Assembly (NCBI GenBank): GCA_900208305.1
Contig: OAPG01000016.1
Span: 372,001-436,000, forward strand
DNA length: 64,000 bases
Reading direction: 5' to 3'
From: Melanopsichium pennsylvanicum
Taxonomy: Eukaryota; Basidiomycota; Ustilaginomycetes; Ustilaginales
Numbering within the stretch: position 1 is the first letter of the stretch; every line of letters begins with the position of its first letter. The notes beneath the pieces are model-generated. The model did no database searches. It was not told the origin of the DNA and saw only the letters and a program-made list of their open reading frames with translations. Positions 49,701 through 59,300 of the stretch are shown here, one piece after another. The translations under genes were made by a program, and so were the position numbers.

Positions 49701-50618
49701 AGACTTTGTACTCTTGTCCGACTCGATCTTGGAGACCAGGTGTTCGAACTCGTCATCCTTGCTCGAAGATGCTTGAGACATTTGTGATGGTGATGTATCA
49801 TGCTGAGGAGCTATCTTCCAAAGCCTGACGCTGGCGTCCTGAGATGCACTGGCGAGCATGAGAGTGTCAATTTGGGTTTGAGTGTCGGCAGAGGTGAAGG
49901 TGTTGCAAAGGTCAAGCGATTTGACCCAATCATCGTGACCCTCTAAGGAGAGCTTGTGCTGAAATTGAAAATGGTCAGGTGCCGAAGATGTGGCAGACGC
50001 AAAGACGTCGATCTTGTTTGTGGTGGTGGCAAGCGCCATGAGCAACTGAATTTCTGAGTTCGAGATGGGTGCGGAGGCGGAGTTGGGCAGTGGAAGGAGC
50101 GAGAGGTCAAGAGGGAATCGTCCTTTTAGATCGATGGTTTGAATAAGTGCTGGTTGATGCGAGTGATCGTGTGCGAAAGACCATACTTTGAGCACGCCGT
50201 CTGAAGCACCAGAGACGATCAGCGAATGATTGAGTGAAGAGGTTTGTGAGCGGAGCACGCCAAGAGCCGAAACTGAGCCATGGTGTGCTGCCTTGATGGT
50301 GTACACTTGAACCCAAGATTGGTTGTGTTCAAGTTTCCACACTGTAATAGCACCTTCTGCTGAGCCAGCAACGATGCAAGGATGTGAGGATATCGACGCA
50401 AGATTGGCGAATTTGAGGGATGTGATGGGCTTGCAGAAGCCAGTGGCAAGAAGTTGTGTGACGCCAGGCGAACAAGGATGACCTGGTCTGTGCCAAATGG
50501 CAATGGATTTGTTGCTTGCATAGGCGATGACGCTGTGAGGAGCGTTGGCCCAATCTGCGATATGATTTGCGCGATTGAAGGCGGCCGATATATAGGAACT
50601 TGAGGCTTGCGGCGGCAT
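46731..50618 (-). CDS. ELP2: Elp2 (Elongator WD40 subunit) with an internal phosphopantetheine adenylyltransferase domain
   Basis: 1,295 residues from MPPQASSSYISAAFNRANHIADW, the family start; one uninterrupted frame. The first part (to about residue 590) is the first Elp2 propeller (WVKSLDL, HDNWVTGVRWHPG, RSVAWEPCGEFLLSCSDDQTTR, HGYDLHSVSWL, LRVFSAPRGFVG). Then about 390 residues form a complete eukaryotic-type PPAT (Cab4/CoaD): N-terminal part, then VVALGGTFDHLHVGHKILL with the HxGH nucleotidyltransferase motif, EPIEERIASVNAFI and SKIGSTAIRKWL. Elp2 resumes with PPLGLSNRAVF, LWPELEKLYGHGYELLWV and the second propeller (GHSLSITRMQWSMD, ARIVWDCAWSNDVSRPYVFATASRDKTIKIFELE). Elongator modifies wobble uridine; PPAT makes dephospho-CoA from 4'-phosphopantetheine. 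The insertion falls exactly in the inter-propeller linker. The alternative, two genes joined by mis-assembly, is unlikely given the continuous frame. Confidence 0.93.
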   Translation of the reverse strand: MPPQASSSYISAAFNRANHIADWANAPHSVIAYASNKSIAIWHRPGHPCSPGVTQLLATGFCKPITSLKFANLASISSHPCIVAGSAEGAITVWKLEHNQSWVQVYTIKAAHHGSVSALGVLRSQTSSLNHSLIVSGASDGVLKVWSFAHDHSHQPALIQTIDLKGRFPLDLSLLPLPNSASAPISNSEIQLLMALATTTNKIDVFASATSSAPDHFQFQHKLSLEGHDDWVKSLDLCNTFTSADTQTQIDTLMLASASQDASVRLWKIAPQHDTSPSQMSQASSSKDDEFEHLVSKIESDKSTKSGDISTRAHPFSTTRLDGSVQNWAITFDALLVGHDNWVTGVRWHPGVLAADAKAYQPAALLSSSADNSLILWTPSGQRIDAATGSPFPTFDASLLSTGGAQRAKGPTMHHLASSIWLPSQRFGEVGGASNLGFFGALWQPLRQHSFAQDQDRTVSAVVAHGWGGSAHIWTLSQRSAQSSNPQWQVTDPVTGHFAAARSVAWEPCGEFLLSCSDDQTTRLHARPMRKHGQPLDTSEATWHEIARPQSHGYDLHSVSWLDRLNFVSAADEKVLRVFSAPRGFVGTAGKYGLDCATLGSEQESRSASRPVAGTDTLLHLSVDPQIGLLKSAIRHGGLIRQTVERCCHKQTDSFTAIVSSLLFTRPLKGLSFKQIELYLKWLYAQAWSVAVKRGLMLANITILLVPDASLKDVARRLRSQDTQVKVDAELDSNPATIWQQLGVSPEKLPLTNVQQNSFSSIGEDDNKGLVCYPVVALGGTFDHLHVGHKILLTMASLIADREIIVGVTDDAMLAKKSNAHLLEPIEERIASVNAFISLVRLPFAALNQRVVKLEDVAGPAATEADLQALVVTDETISGADFIDGKRKDNGLNSLENWVIGVVGSEGETELKGDAKALAGSKIGSTAIRKWLMGQGPRRVKALETAKRHRISQQLRITEGNQRDATSQHVVDHVSSRPVGASVPPLGLSNRAVFEGSAIEEAPSASGQPIGSAKESLSAVLGQPPCEEQLAVETLWPELEKLYGHGYELLWVCANPSNPVDDGRRMTGGRFVASSCKATSEDHAVVRIHDRHANWRECAVLEGHSLSITRMQWSMDSRFILTCSRDRSWRMYEQKTCAAGERVEFVPFTGERSHARIVWDCAWSNDVSRPYVFATASRDKTIKIFELEPESRGEKPFKLLQTIKLNEAVTAVAFGADLIIAVGKEDGEVEILQRKGQRVDGVDEEWVATLKVKDMASEQINQLAFRPPVLEDGDDAMLASASEDGMVRLTRISGL

Positions 50619-50759
50619 TTTTGTTCTGAGCGACCAGAAGATGAAGGGCAAGAGGTATAAGGTGATGGTGCTTCGAGGTGAGAGATGGCAAGGAAGCACA
50701 AAGCCAGATGATCATGGCTTGAGCCACGAAACATATTCCGACAAGAAAAAAAAAGGGTA

Positions 50760-52762
50760 CAGTCGAACCTCTCAAAATGACACAATTCAATTTTTTAAAA
50801 TTGCAAAAAATAATATTGACCTGCAACAGCCAAGCAACAGCATATCTTCATCTATACTTGCTCTATTGACTTGCAACAACTTGTTACAGTATGAGCCATC
50901 ATAAGGCTTTGGTTGCTTTCTCTTGTTGAGTAGAAATATAAATGAGCTCAATTGTCCAAGACCTCATGTCTTAGAAGCCCATACAGTGCATGCATAAACT
51001 GTCCCCATAAAATCACTGTCACCACACATCAAGCCATTGCTCAATGAATACAATACCAAACACACGATCAATATATATTGTTGGAAAGCTCTTGACAAAC
51101 TCTATTCAGCCATACTTTAAGAAGGTGCAAAAGCGTGAGTGGTAAAATGTGAAAACTGCTTGTAATTTGTTTTTAGCTGGGACACTTTTTGGAGTGCCCT
51201 TTTCCAGCACTTCAATACTTTGTGTTGCCCCCCTTTGCCTTCAACACAGCTTGTATGCGCCTGGACATGCTTTCAATGAGTGTTTGACATGTTCCTGGAG
51301 CAATAGAAGCCCATTCAGCTTCAATTCTCTTGAGCAATTTTGCTTTCTGACTTTACAATAGTATTATACTTGCCAAGTCACTTCTTCAATTCTCCCAACA
51401 GATTTTCAGTGGGGTTAAGGTTAGAAGACTGTGCTGACCATTCCATGACATCAATATTCTTGTCCTTGAGCCAATTTTTAGTCTTCTTGGACCAGTGTTT
51501 GAGGTCAATGTCCTGTTGAAAGATGAGATTTGTATAACTACACCTATTGCACATTTCCAGCATTGTCTTGGTCAGTTTCTCATCCAGCATCTGGTTGTAC
51601 TGGCTTGAATCCATCCTTCCAAACACCATGCACATTGTATCGACGCCTTTCCATGCCATACAGCCCCAGATCATGATACAGCTGCTGCCAAGCTTTACAG
51701 TAGGCTTGACAAGTTTGCTGCAGAGCTGGCATCCTTTACCCAGCATTGCTTCCCCCCATCAGGTCCAATGAAGTTGATCTTGATTTCATCAGACCAGATA
51801 ACCCTCTTCCAGTCTTCTACCATCCAATTCCTGTGCTTGAGAGCAAACTTCATACGTTCTTTGAGGCGTTGCTTCTTGAGAAAAGATTGTGGTTGCTCTC
51901 CATGCAATTTGAACTGAATGAACTGGAGCACCTTCCTTACTTACTTTGGGCAAGCATTGATGTTGAAGGTTTCATTCAATGTTTGTCAAGCTCCCTTAAC
52001 CATTTCATTGCAGTTGAGCTCAAATTGCAGGTCCAGGAAGCAAAGATGATGGGGCTGTAATTTTTTTGGCCAACCACCTTTTGACTTTGGGATGTCTACA
52101 GGTGCGCTTTTGCTTATGCGCTGCACAATAAACTTTATAAGACCAATACGTATAGCCACTGAGCAGATTTTCTGCCCATTTTGAAGGTGATGCAGCACTG
52201 TGCTGCGCTTCTCTGGACCAATTTTGGTCAGGGTATAGCATATTTGGTGGTAGTGGCTCAGAATTTCAATCACACTGCTCAACCTTAACAAAACAAACTG
52301 AAACTTTCCATGTCCCCCACATACGCATATTTTGACCAGCTTGCAAAGTTTCAGCTCAATTGGAAGCCCACAAGAGCCACAATGAAGTATGGGGTCTCTG
52401 TAAGAGCATGGTCCATTTACTGTCCCAGAGAGAAAATTATTTTCGCTTTTTTTACCTGCACAAAATTTGCTCATTTGAAACATTTGACCACTCCATCTTG
52501 TAGAGCAAGAAGAGAGCTTTCGATTGACATAAGCTACTTGTATGCTATCATACATGGTTGTTGAGCATAGAATTGATGTGTGGTGACAGTGATTTTTCGG
52601 GGACAGTTTACGCGCGCACTATATCATACAGCATTATTGTCACCAGAGTGTGATTTGCAGCAGTCGGATATCACACAAAGCATTAACAATCAAACTTGAT
52701 TTTGTCTCAATATTTGCTCAATTATATCTCTCAAATTGTGTGATTTTGAGAGGTTAGGACTG
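50760..52762 (-). mobile_element. Tc1/mariner DNA transposon with TA target duplication
   Basis: Left end CAGTCGAACCTCTCAAAATG and right end (reverse complement) CAGTCCTAACCTCTCAAAAT form inverted repeats of about 30 bases with one indel and few mismatches, flanked by TA on both sides (50758-50759, 52763-52764). Length 2,003 bp. It contains a decayed transposase on the minus strand. It stands 141 bp from the ELP2-PPAT start and 181 bp from the ATE1 start. Confidence 0.9.
51212..52555 (-). pseudogene. Decayed Tc1-type DD34E transposase
   Basis: Pieces in several frames read as one transposase. The N-terminal helix-turn-helix part lies at about 52000-52250 (GWPKKL region), then KERMKFALKHRNW and VIWSDEIKIN (first Asp), MIWGCMAWKGV, LIFQQDIDLKHWSKKTKNWL (second Asp) and NLNPTENLLGELKK (Glu). 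There are 34 residues between the second Asp and the Glu, the Tc1 DD34E spacing. The C-terminal end RRIQAVLKAKGGNTKY precedes a stop at 51212-51214. Frameshifts near 51720 and 51360 and stops in between make it non-functional, though the catalytic acids remain. Confidence 0.88.
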
Positions 52763-52771
52763 TATTTTGAT

Positions 52772-52773
52772 TA

Positions 52774-52803
<30 letters not shown>
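52772..52803 (+). repeat. (AAAT)n microsatellite
   Basis: About seven AAAT units just outside the right end of the mariner element and 140 bp before the ATE1 start. Confidence 0.9.
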
Positions 52804-52805
<2 letters not shown>

Positions 52806-52943
52806 AAGATGCCGAAAAAGAAAGGGTCCAAAGTTGCCTCCACTTTAGATACTCTACTTTGACAAAACAGCATCAAACCGTACAGCAAAGCTCAGCTGTT
52901 TGCATCAACACCATCACACCATGTAGCGCTTCTCAAACTGATC

Positions 52944-54455
52944 ATGCAGTCAGACGATAGAACAACAGTTCAGCTATCCATACTATCCCCTGTTGGCTAC
53001 TCATCTTCTTCATGCGGCTATTGCACTCCACCTGGCTCGGGCAAACGAAGCTCACACAACACTAGCAAATCTTATGGCGTTAGGGCCCATCGTCTGTCGC
53101 CCTACCACTATCAAACTCTCATCGATCAAGGGTGGAGACGTTCGGGCGACTACATCTACAAACCAGATGTGCTGAGGACGTGTTGCGCCCAGATACCCAT
53201 CCGTCTCCGCGTTGATACCTTCAAGCCAAACAAGCGTCACAGACGTACCCTCACCAACCTCCTCTTTCGAGTTCGTTCATCAAAACCAAAACCGGCCAAA
53301 TGGAAGGGAAAATGGAGCAGAGGAAGAGACTGGGATGTAGAGAAGCGCTGCGACGAGATTTTGTCTCCTTGTGATGCTAGACAGTCCGCAGAATCTGCAG
53401 CTTCCTCGGCGTGGGCGGATGAGGTGGCAGGTCCTATCACGCATAAAATGCAAGTGCGTCTAGCTCTTGCCAGTAGCAGCGACGAAAAGTACCAGCTATT
53501 TCGCAAATACCAAGCAAAAGTACACGGAGAGTCACAAGACGAGATTAGCACTGAAGAGGGCTTCCGTCGGTTCTTGGTGGATACCAGCATGACTCTGACC
53601 TGGCCTTCCAGCCGTCAACCTTTGTCTCCGATGCAAGAAGCGCAATGGCGAAACAAGAGCTTCGATTTGACCGCCTTGCCCCACGAGCTGCCGTACGGCA
53701 ATTATCATCAGGAATATCGTCTGGACGGCAAGCTCATCGCGGTCGCAGTGCTCGACATCCTACCCAAGTGCGTGAGCAGCGTCTATGTGTTTTACGACCC
53801 AGAGTACAATGATTGGCAATTAGGCAAGGTATCTGCATTGGAGGAGATTGCTCTGACCAAGCGCCTAGGTCGGCGCACAGGTATGGCCGAAGTGGCTTGC
53901 TACTACATGGGCTTCTACATTCACACGTGTCAAAAGATGAAGTACAAGGCAGAGTATGGTCCCAGTGAGCTGTTGGATTGCAGCACCTATCGTTGGTATG
54001 ACCTGGTTGATGTAGTGTCGAAACTGCACGTGAAGCAAGCTTTTGGTTGGTCAGACGCTCAGCAGCAATCAAGCCAGGACAATTTTACGGCTCAAGAAAC
54101 AATGCATGCGAGCAAAGATACGCAACAAGATCGAATGCGCCTACCGACGCAACCAATTCCTCCACCCGGGATGCTCGACGCTCGAGCCATGGTCGAAGCG
54201 CTGGACCAGACACTGCGCGGCTCAAAATCGTCTGCGCTCGGACCGGCACTGGATGCACTGCAAAGGGCCATGGTGCTGGAGTCACAGAGCCAGGGCGAGG
54301 GCATCAAGCCGGTATTCATGTCCAACATATTTCGGGACCATTTGCAAAGCAGGGGAGAACAAGACGAGGAGAATTCGGAGCTGGTGCAAGTGGTGGAGTG
54401 TGTGGCTGCACTGGCGAATGCTGAGCTAGTCTCGCAGACCGTTTTGTTCATCTAG
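52944..54455 (+). CDS. ATE1: Arginyl-tRNA--protein transferase
   Basis: 503 residues, single exon. The N-terminal domain has CGYC, SYGVRAHRLSPYHYQTLIDQ, GWRRSGDYIYKPD and TCCAQIPIRL, the conserved cysteines and basic motif of ATE1. The C-terminal GNAT-like domain has YHQEYRLDGKLIAVAVLDILP, SSVYVFYDPEY, LGKVSALEEIAL, YYMGFYIHTCQKMKYKAEYGPSELL. It transfers Arg from Arg-tRNA to N-terminal Asp/Glu (or oxidised Cys) of substrates in the Arg/N-degron pathway. Length matches fungal ATE1. Its promoter contains the mariner insertion; the 3' end converges with SEM1 about 100 bases away. Confidence 0.95.
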   Translation: MQSDDRTTVQLSILSPVGYSSSSCGYCTPPGSGKRSSHNTSKSYGVRAHRLSPYHYQTLIDQGWRRSGDYIYKPDVLRTCCAQIPIRLRVDTFKPNKRHRRTLTNLLFRVRSSKPKPAKWKGKWSRGRDWDVEKRCDEILSPCDARQSAESAASSAWADEVAGPITHKMQVRLALASSSDEKYQLFRKYQAKVHGESQDEISTEEGFRRFLVDTSMTLTWPSSRQPLSPMQEAQWRNKSFDLTALPHELPYGNYHQEYRLDGKLIAVAVLDILPKCVSSVYVFYDPEYNDWQLGKVSALEEIALTKRLGRRTGMAEVACYYMGFYIHTCQKMKYKAEYGPSELLDCSTYRWYDLVDVVSKLHVKQAFGWSDAQQQSSQDNFTAQETMHASKDTQQDRMRLPTQPIPPPGMLDARAMVEALDQTLRGSKSSALGPALDALQRAMVLESQSQGEGIKPVFMSNIFRDHLQSRGEQDEENSELVQVVECVAALANAELVSQTVLFI

Positions 54456-54560
54456 TGGTGGCCAACGCGGAATTATAAATGAATCAAGCGCAGGGATGCG
54501 GCCGTATGAAAATGGATTGTAAGGCTATTCAATGGATTGCGGATTGAAAAAGACAAGGGA

Positions 54561-55122
54561 TTAGGTCGACATTGCTTGCGGTGCGTTGCTCTGCTTGTCC
54601 AGTTCCGCCCTGTGAATGAGAACAAAGAAAAGAGGGGCAAAAGGATGGTGAGCCCTTAATGCCATTTGTAAGAGATGGGGGCAACCTGATCGAACTTACC
54701 TCAAAGCCTTGCTAAAGTCATCCTCGACAGTGTCATCATCCCACGAATCTTGCCAGAGATGATCTCCTGTGCTGGCGGATGAGGCGCCCATGGTGAGGCC
54801 TACTCCTGCGCCGGGTGCGTTTGATCCGCCTGGCTGCAAGTTAGAAAGATCTGTCTCTGTGTCGTTCCAATCTGTTTGGGAGGGGGAGAAATGGGAGGGA
54901 GAGAAAGCTGAAGAGGTGTGAGTGAACTGCGTGACGGTGTGACGGTGTAGGAGATTGGTGAAGGGAACATGTGGAAAAGGTTGGCATACCTTGCTCGTCA
55001 AACTCTTCAAATTCGTCATCCTCGTCGAGAGCGCCTAGTGATGGAAGAGAGGACTTTTGTTCGTGTGCAGGCTTTGTGAGATGCGGATCTGGCTTCGTGG
55101 TTTGTGAGTTGGTGGCCGACAT
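54561..55122 (-). CDS. SEM1: 26S proteasome lid/TREX-2 subunit Sem1/Dss1 (3 exons)
   Basis: Coding order on the minus strand: 55122-54990, 54871-54700, 54609-54561; 117 residues. Introns have GTATGC/AACAG and GTAAGT/CACAG ends. The spliced product has the two acidic-aromatic Dss1 motifs, LDEDDEFEEFDEQDWND at the first junction and LWQDSWDDDTVEDDFSKALR, then AELDKQ at the second junction. Longer than yeast Sem1 (89) and human DSS1 (70) because of a Gly/Ser/Ala linker of about 35 residues between the motifs. Acts as an intrinsically disordered stabilising subunit of the proteasome lid and partner of BRCA2-type and TREX-2 complexes. Without both introns neither motif is complete. Confidence 0.94.
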
Positions 55123-56322
55123 GATGAAGCAAGAGGCAAGCGCAAAAGAGCTCGAGTTGTGCGGAAACGGAGGCTGTGGATGGTATCAACGTGGGAGGTG
55201 GTGAGGTAACTTGTACTTTGAGATTGTGACAACCTGTGGAGAATGGATGCGGTCGAGCAAGGTAAAGGTGATGGCGTTGGAAGGTCGATGAGAAGGATGG
55301 AATCTGTCGAGAGTCTTGAATTTGGGTTGCAGCTCAAAAAGTGGAGTTGCAAAAAGGTGGCTTCAGCAGCGTACAAGTAAATCACGATCAATAATTACAT
55401 GTTACTTTGTGTGTGTGTCAAAGAATCGTGCACGCGCGTCCCGATCACAAAACTTTAATTTGTTAGACTCGAGCGGATCACAAATTCGAAACGAAATTCG
55501 AGTCCCAGCGTGTGTAGATTAAACGAATTTCTAGCATGGTCCGTGACCGCAAGCCGATGAGCAAAGTTGAGGGATACAGGCGAGACGTGCAGTAATTTAC
55601 TTACTATACAAGTACACTTGGCGTTGATCTAAGTTGTAGCTCAACACCGCACAGTTCATAGTTAGTATGGGTGTACGGTACGCCATGTGCATCTCAAAAG
55701 GGATCAAGTATGGACACAGCATGTGTGTCTGGTGTCAGTCAAAATGTTTATACTGGCTGGCAAGTTGAGTAGAGCCATTTGACTGGATTGTAATATATTT
55801 AAAACAAGTCAAAATTCATTCACTAATTTTTGGATTTGGCTAACTTTACGTGGGTCAAATTTGTGAATGTGAGAATACAAAATTGAATACAACCAAACAA
55901 TGTGAGCGGAGTGAGCTGGCGGCTGAATTTGGTCTTTGGAGTGCAACGCTTCCAACGCATCGCCATTTCTGAGGTCTGTGAATGTGAGATGTATCTGTGA
56001 CAGTCACAGTCTGTGCGAGCAGAGCAGAGTATACTGTGTACAGTGAGTGCTTTTCAACCACGCACCACGCACGCCCCAACCACGTCAGTTCAACCAAACC
56101 ACCTTCCTCTTGTTGTTCCCTCATCCTGCACATTTTCTTGGTTTTCCAACGCTTGCTCAGACTAGATAGTCACCATCATCTCCTCATCCCATTCGCAACT
56201 TTGCAATCACTCAACCACATCTGCGTTTCACCTGAATCTCTCTTGGCTCTTGGGCTCAGCCCGCTCACTTGCTCTCTCCCCTTCCCGCCTTCAGAGCCGC
56301 TCCCTTCTCTTTTCCACTCAAA
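55123..56322. other. Divergent promoter region of SEM1 and SEC31
   Basis: About 1.2 kb; short frames only, no domains. AT-rich part at about 55740-55880. No repeat or RNA recognised. Confidence 0.45.
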
Positions 56323-59300
56323 ATGAAGGCTTATATCAATCGCACAGCCACTTTTGCCTGGTCGCCTGCTACCTTCCAATCCGATCCTCCCCTCATCGCA
56401 ACCGGTACCGTCGCAGGCGCTCTCGACGAATCTTTTAGCAACGAAAGCGTTCTTGAGCTCTGGCAACCCAATTACACCGCCTCTACCGCCTCTTCCCAAC
56501 ACTCGCCAGATTCAAAACCTTTGGCTTCCATCTCGACGAGCGCGCGCTTCAATCGTCTTGCTTGGGGTTATGCAAACCATTCTCGTCCAAAAGGTCTTCT
56601 TGCCGCCGGTCTTGAGAATGGCGAACTCGGCATCTGGGATGCTGACAAAATTCTCACCGGCTCCTCCGAATCCGACGCTCAACTCATCAAAAACACAACA
56701 CACACCGGTCCCGTGAGAGGTCTCGATTTTAATCCGCTCCAGCCCAACTTACTTTCCAGCGGTGCTGTCGCTGGCGAAATTTTTATTTGGGATCTCAATT
56801 CGCCTGCAAAGCCATACTCGCCCGGCGCACGCTCCCAAAAATTGGACGAGATCACCTCGTTGGCTTGGAATTGCCAGGTACCCCACGTCCTCGCTACCTC
56901 TTCTAGCAGCGGTTACACCGTCGTTTGGGATCTCAAGGGGAAGCGCGAAGTGGTTGCTCTTCAATATGGCGGCGGTGCTGGCACCGCAGGCGGCAACATC
57001 GGCTTCAACGCCGGTGGTGCTCTCGCTGCTGGCGGCCGTCGCGGCATGAGCGCCGTCGCTTGGCATCCCGATACACCTACCAGATTGGTCACCGCCAGCG
57101 AAGACGATTCGAGCCCTGTCATCATGCTCTGGGATCTAAGAAACTCGCGTGCTCCCGAAAAAATCATGACCGGTCACGACAAGGGTGTTCTTTCCCTTTC
57201 GTGGTGCAAGCAGGACGCCGACCTCCTCCTCTCGTGCGGAAAGGACAACCGCTCCATCTGCTGGAACCCTCAGACCTGCGAGATTGTCGGCGAGCTTCCA
57301 TCCAGCTCCAACTGGTCTTTCGAGGTCCAATGGTCCCCCCGCAACCCTGCCATGCTTGCCACCGCCAGCTTCGATGGCAAGATTGGCGTCCACTCGCTTC
57401 AAAGCACCAACGCACCTCGGAACGACGCTCCTGTACAGCAACCACTCTCCGATGGCTCCGACTTTTTTAACCAGACAAGCGCTCCCGAATCCGCCCCTAA
57501 GGCTCTCTCGCTCAAGCAGCCTCCCAAGTGGCTTCGTCGTCCCGTCTCGGCCGTCTTTGGTTTCGGCGGTCAACTCGTATCCAGCGGTGGCTCGTCCTCA
57601 AAGCCATTCAGCCCTACCGTCCACCTGCGTGACCTCGTCTCGGAGCCTTCCATCGTCGAAAGGGCCACCAAGCTCCAACAAGCACTCGAGTCCCAGAGCC
57701 TCGCAGAATTCTGTGCCGAGCGGAGTCAGGACCCTGCCACTCGACCCGACGACATTGCCAACTGGAAGGCGCTCCAAACCCTCTTCCGTGCCGACTCGCG
57801 CGATGAGTTGGTCGCGCTTCTCGGCTTCTCCAAGAACGATGTTGCCGACAAGGTATCTCGCTCAATCGCTGCCTTCAAGTCCAATGGTGCAGCTGCTGGA
57901 GGCGACGCTACACCTGTCATCAAGCCTGTCGACGAGCCTGCTGCTCCAGTGGACGTTGCTGCTTCCGAAGATACTGCCGCTATTCAGGCTGCCCAGGTGG
58001 CTGCCGAAACTGCAGAAGCTGCCGAAACTGCCGACGCCGCTGACAAGGCTCCTGTAGCTGAAGCCGAAGCCAAGGATGCCAACGAGCCTAGTCTTTTTGG
58101 CGACGACACCGGGGGGGGTTTCGCTGGTTCCGACTTCTTCAGCCAGATCTCCACCGACACTCCCGCCGTCCGATCCGCTTTGCCCGCTCACCTCCTCTCC
58201 GATTCCCGAACGCCTGTCGACATGTCTGCTGCCGCTACCGCTGGCTCGCCCGGTCCTTCGTCGGTGGCCAGCGAAAGCATTCGCCCTTCCACTTTCAAGA
58301 TCTACCCTTCAGAGGAATCCGAGGCTGACAAGCTCATCACCCGCGCCCTTGTTCTTGGCGACTTTGAGAGCGCCGTCTCGCTCTGCATCAACAGCGACCG
58401 CTTCGCCGACGCTTTCCTCCTTGCTGTCCGTGGCGGCGACGACCTTCTCGCCAAAGCACAAAAGGCCTACTTCGAGAAGCGCACCGCTCAGCTTCCTTAC
58501 TTGCGCCTTTTCCAGAGCATCGTCTCGGACGATCTGTCCGACGTCGTCCAGAACGCCGATCTGAGTGAATGGCAGGAGATCTTTGTCGTACTCTGCACCT
58601 TTGCCAAGCAGGACGAGTTCAGCAACTTAATCGAGCAGCTTGGTCAGCGCCTCGAGTTCCAGTACACCGTCGCCCGCAACTCCGACTCGGCTGCAGCAAA
58701 GGAACATCGCAAGAACGCCGTACTCTGCTATCTCGCTGCAGGCAAGCTCGAGAAAGTCGCTGGCATGTGGATCGATGAAATGAAAGAAGAAGAGCTTTCT
58801 CTTCGTTCTTCCTCCACTCAAAAGAGCGATGCTCTCTCCGACAGCACCCTCTACTCTGCTCGTGCCGAAGCTCTTCAGACATTCATGGAAAAAATTACCG
58901 TCTTTCAGAGCGCTGTGGGCTACGTCGACGTCGATCTCCAGCAGCCCACCCAAGACTCGGTTGTCGCAGAGATCGGCGCACGCTCCTACAAACTCGCTCC
59001 CCTCTACGATCGCATTCACGAGTACGTCGAGTTGTTGGCCGATCAAGGTCTGATCACGCCCGCTCTCAAGTTCGCCAACCAGACACCTTCTGACTACCGC
59101 CCTCAGGGTCCTATCGACCAGGGTGTCAGTGGCTCTCTCACAGCCACTGCACTCAAGCAACGCTTGCTCAAGGCTGAGGGTGCCCGTCCCAAGAGCGACG
59201 CGCTTGCTTCTGCTGTTGTCGCCTCTGGCTCTGCCAGCAACGATCATGCTGCTGTCTCTGCTTCTACCTCGGCTTACGCGGCAGCTTCGACGTCGAACGG

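Noticed and set aside
51149..51361. Plus-strand 70-residue frame inside the mariner element
   Set aside because: Shadow of the C-terminal end of the transposase on the other strand.
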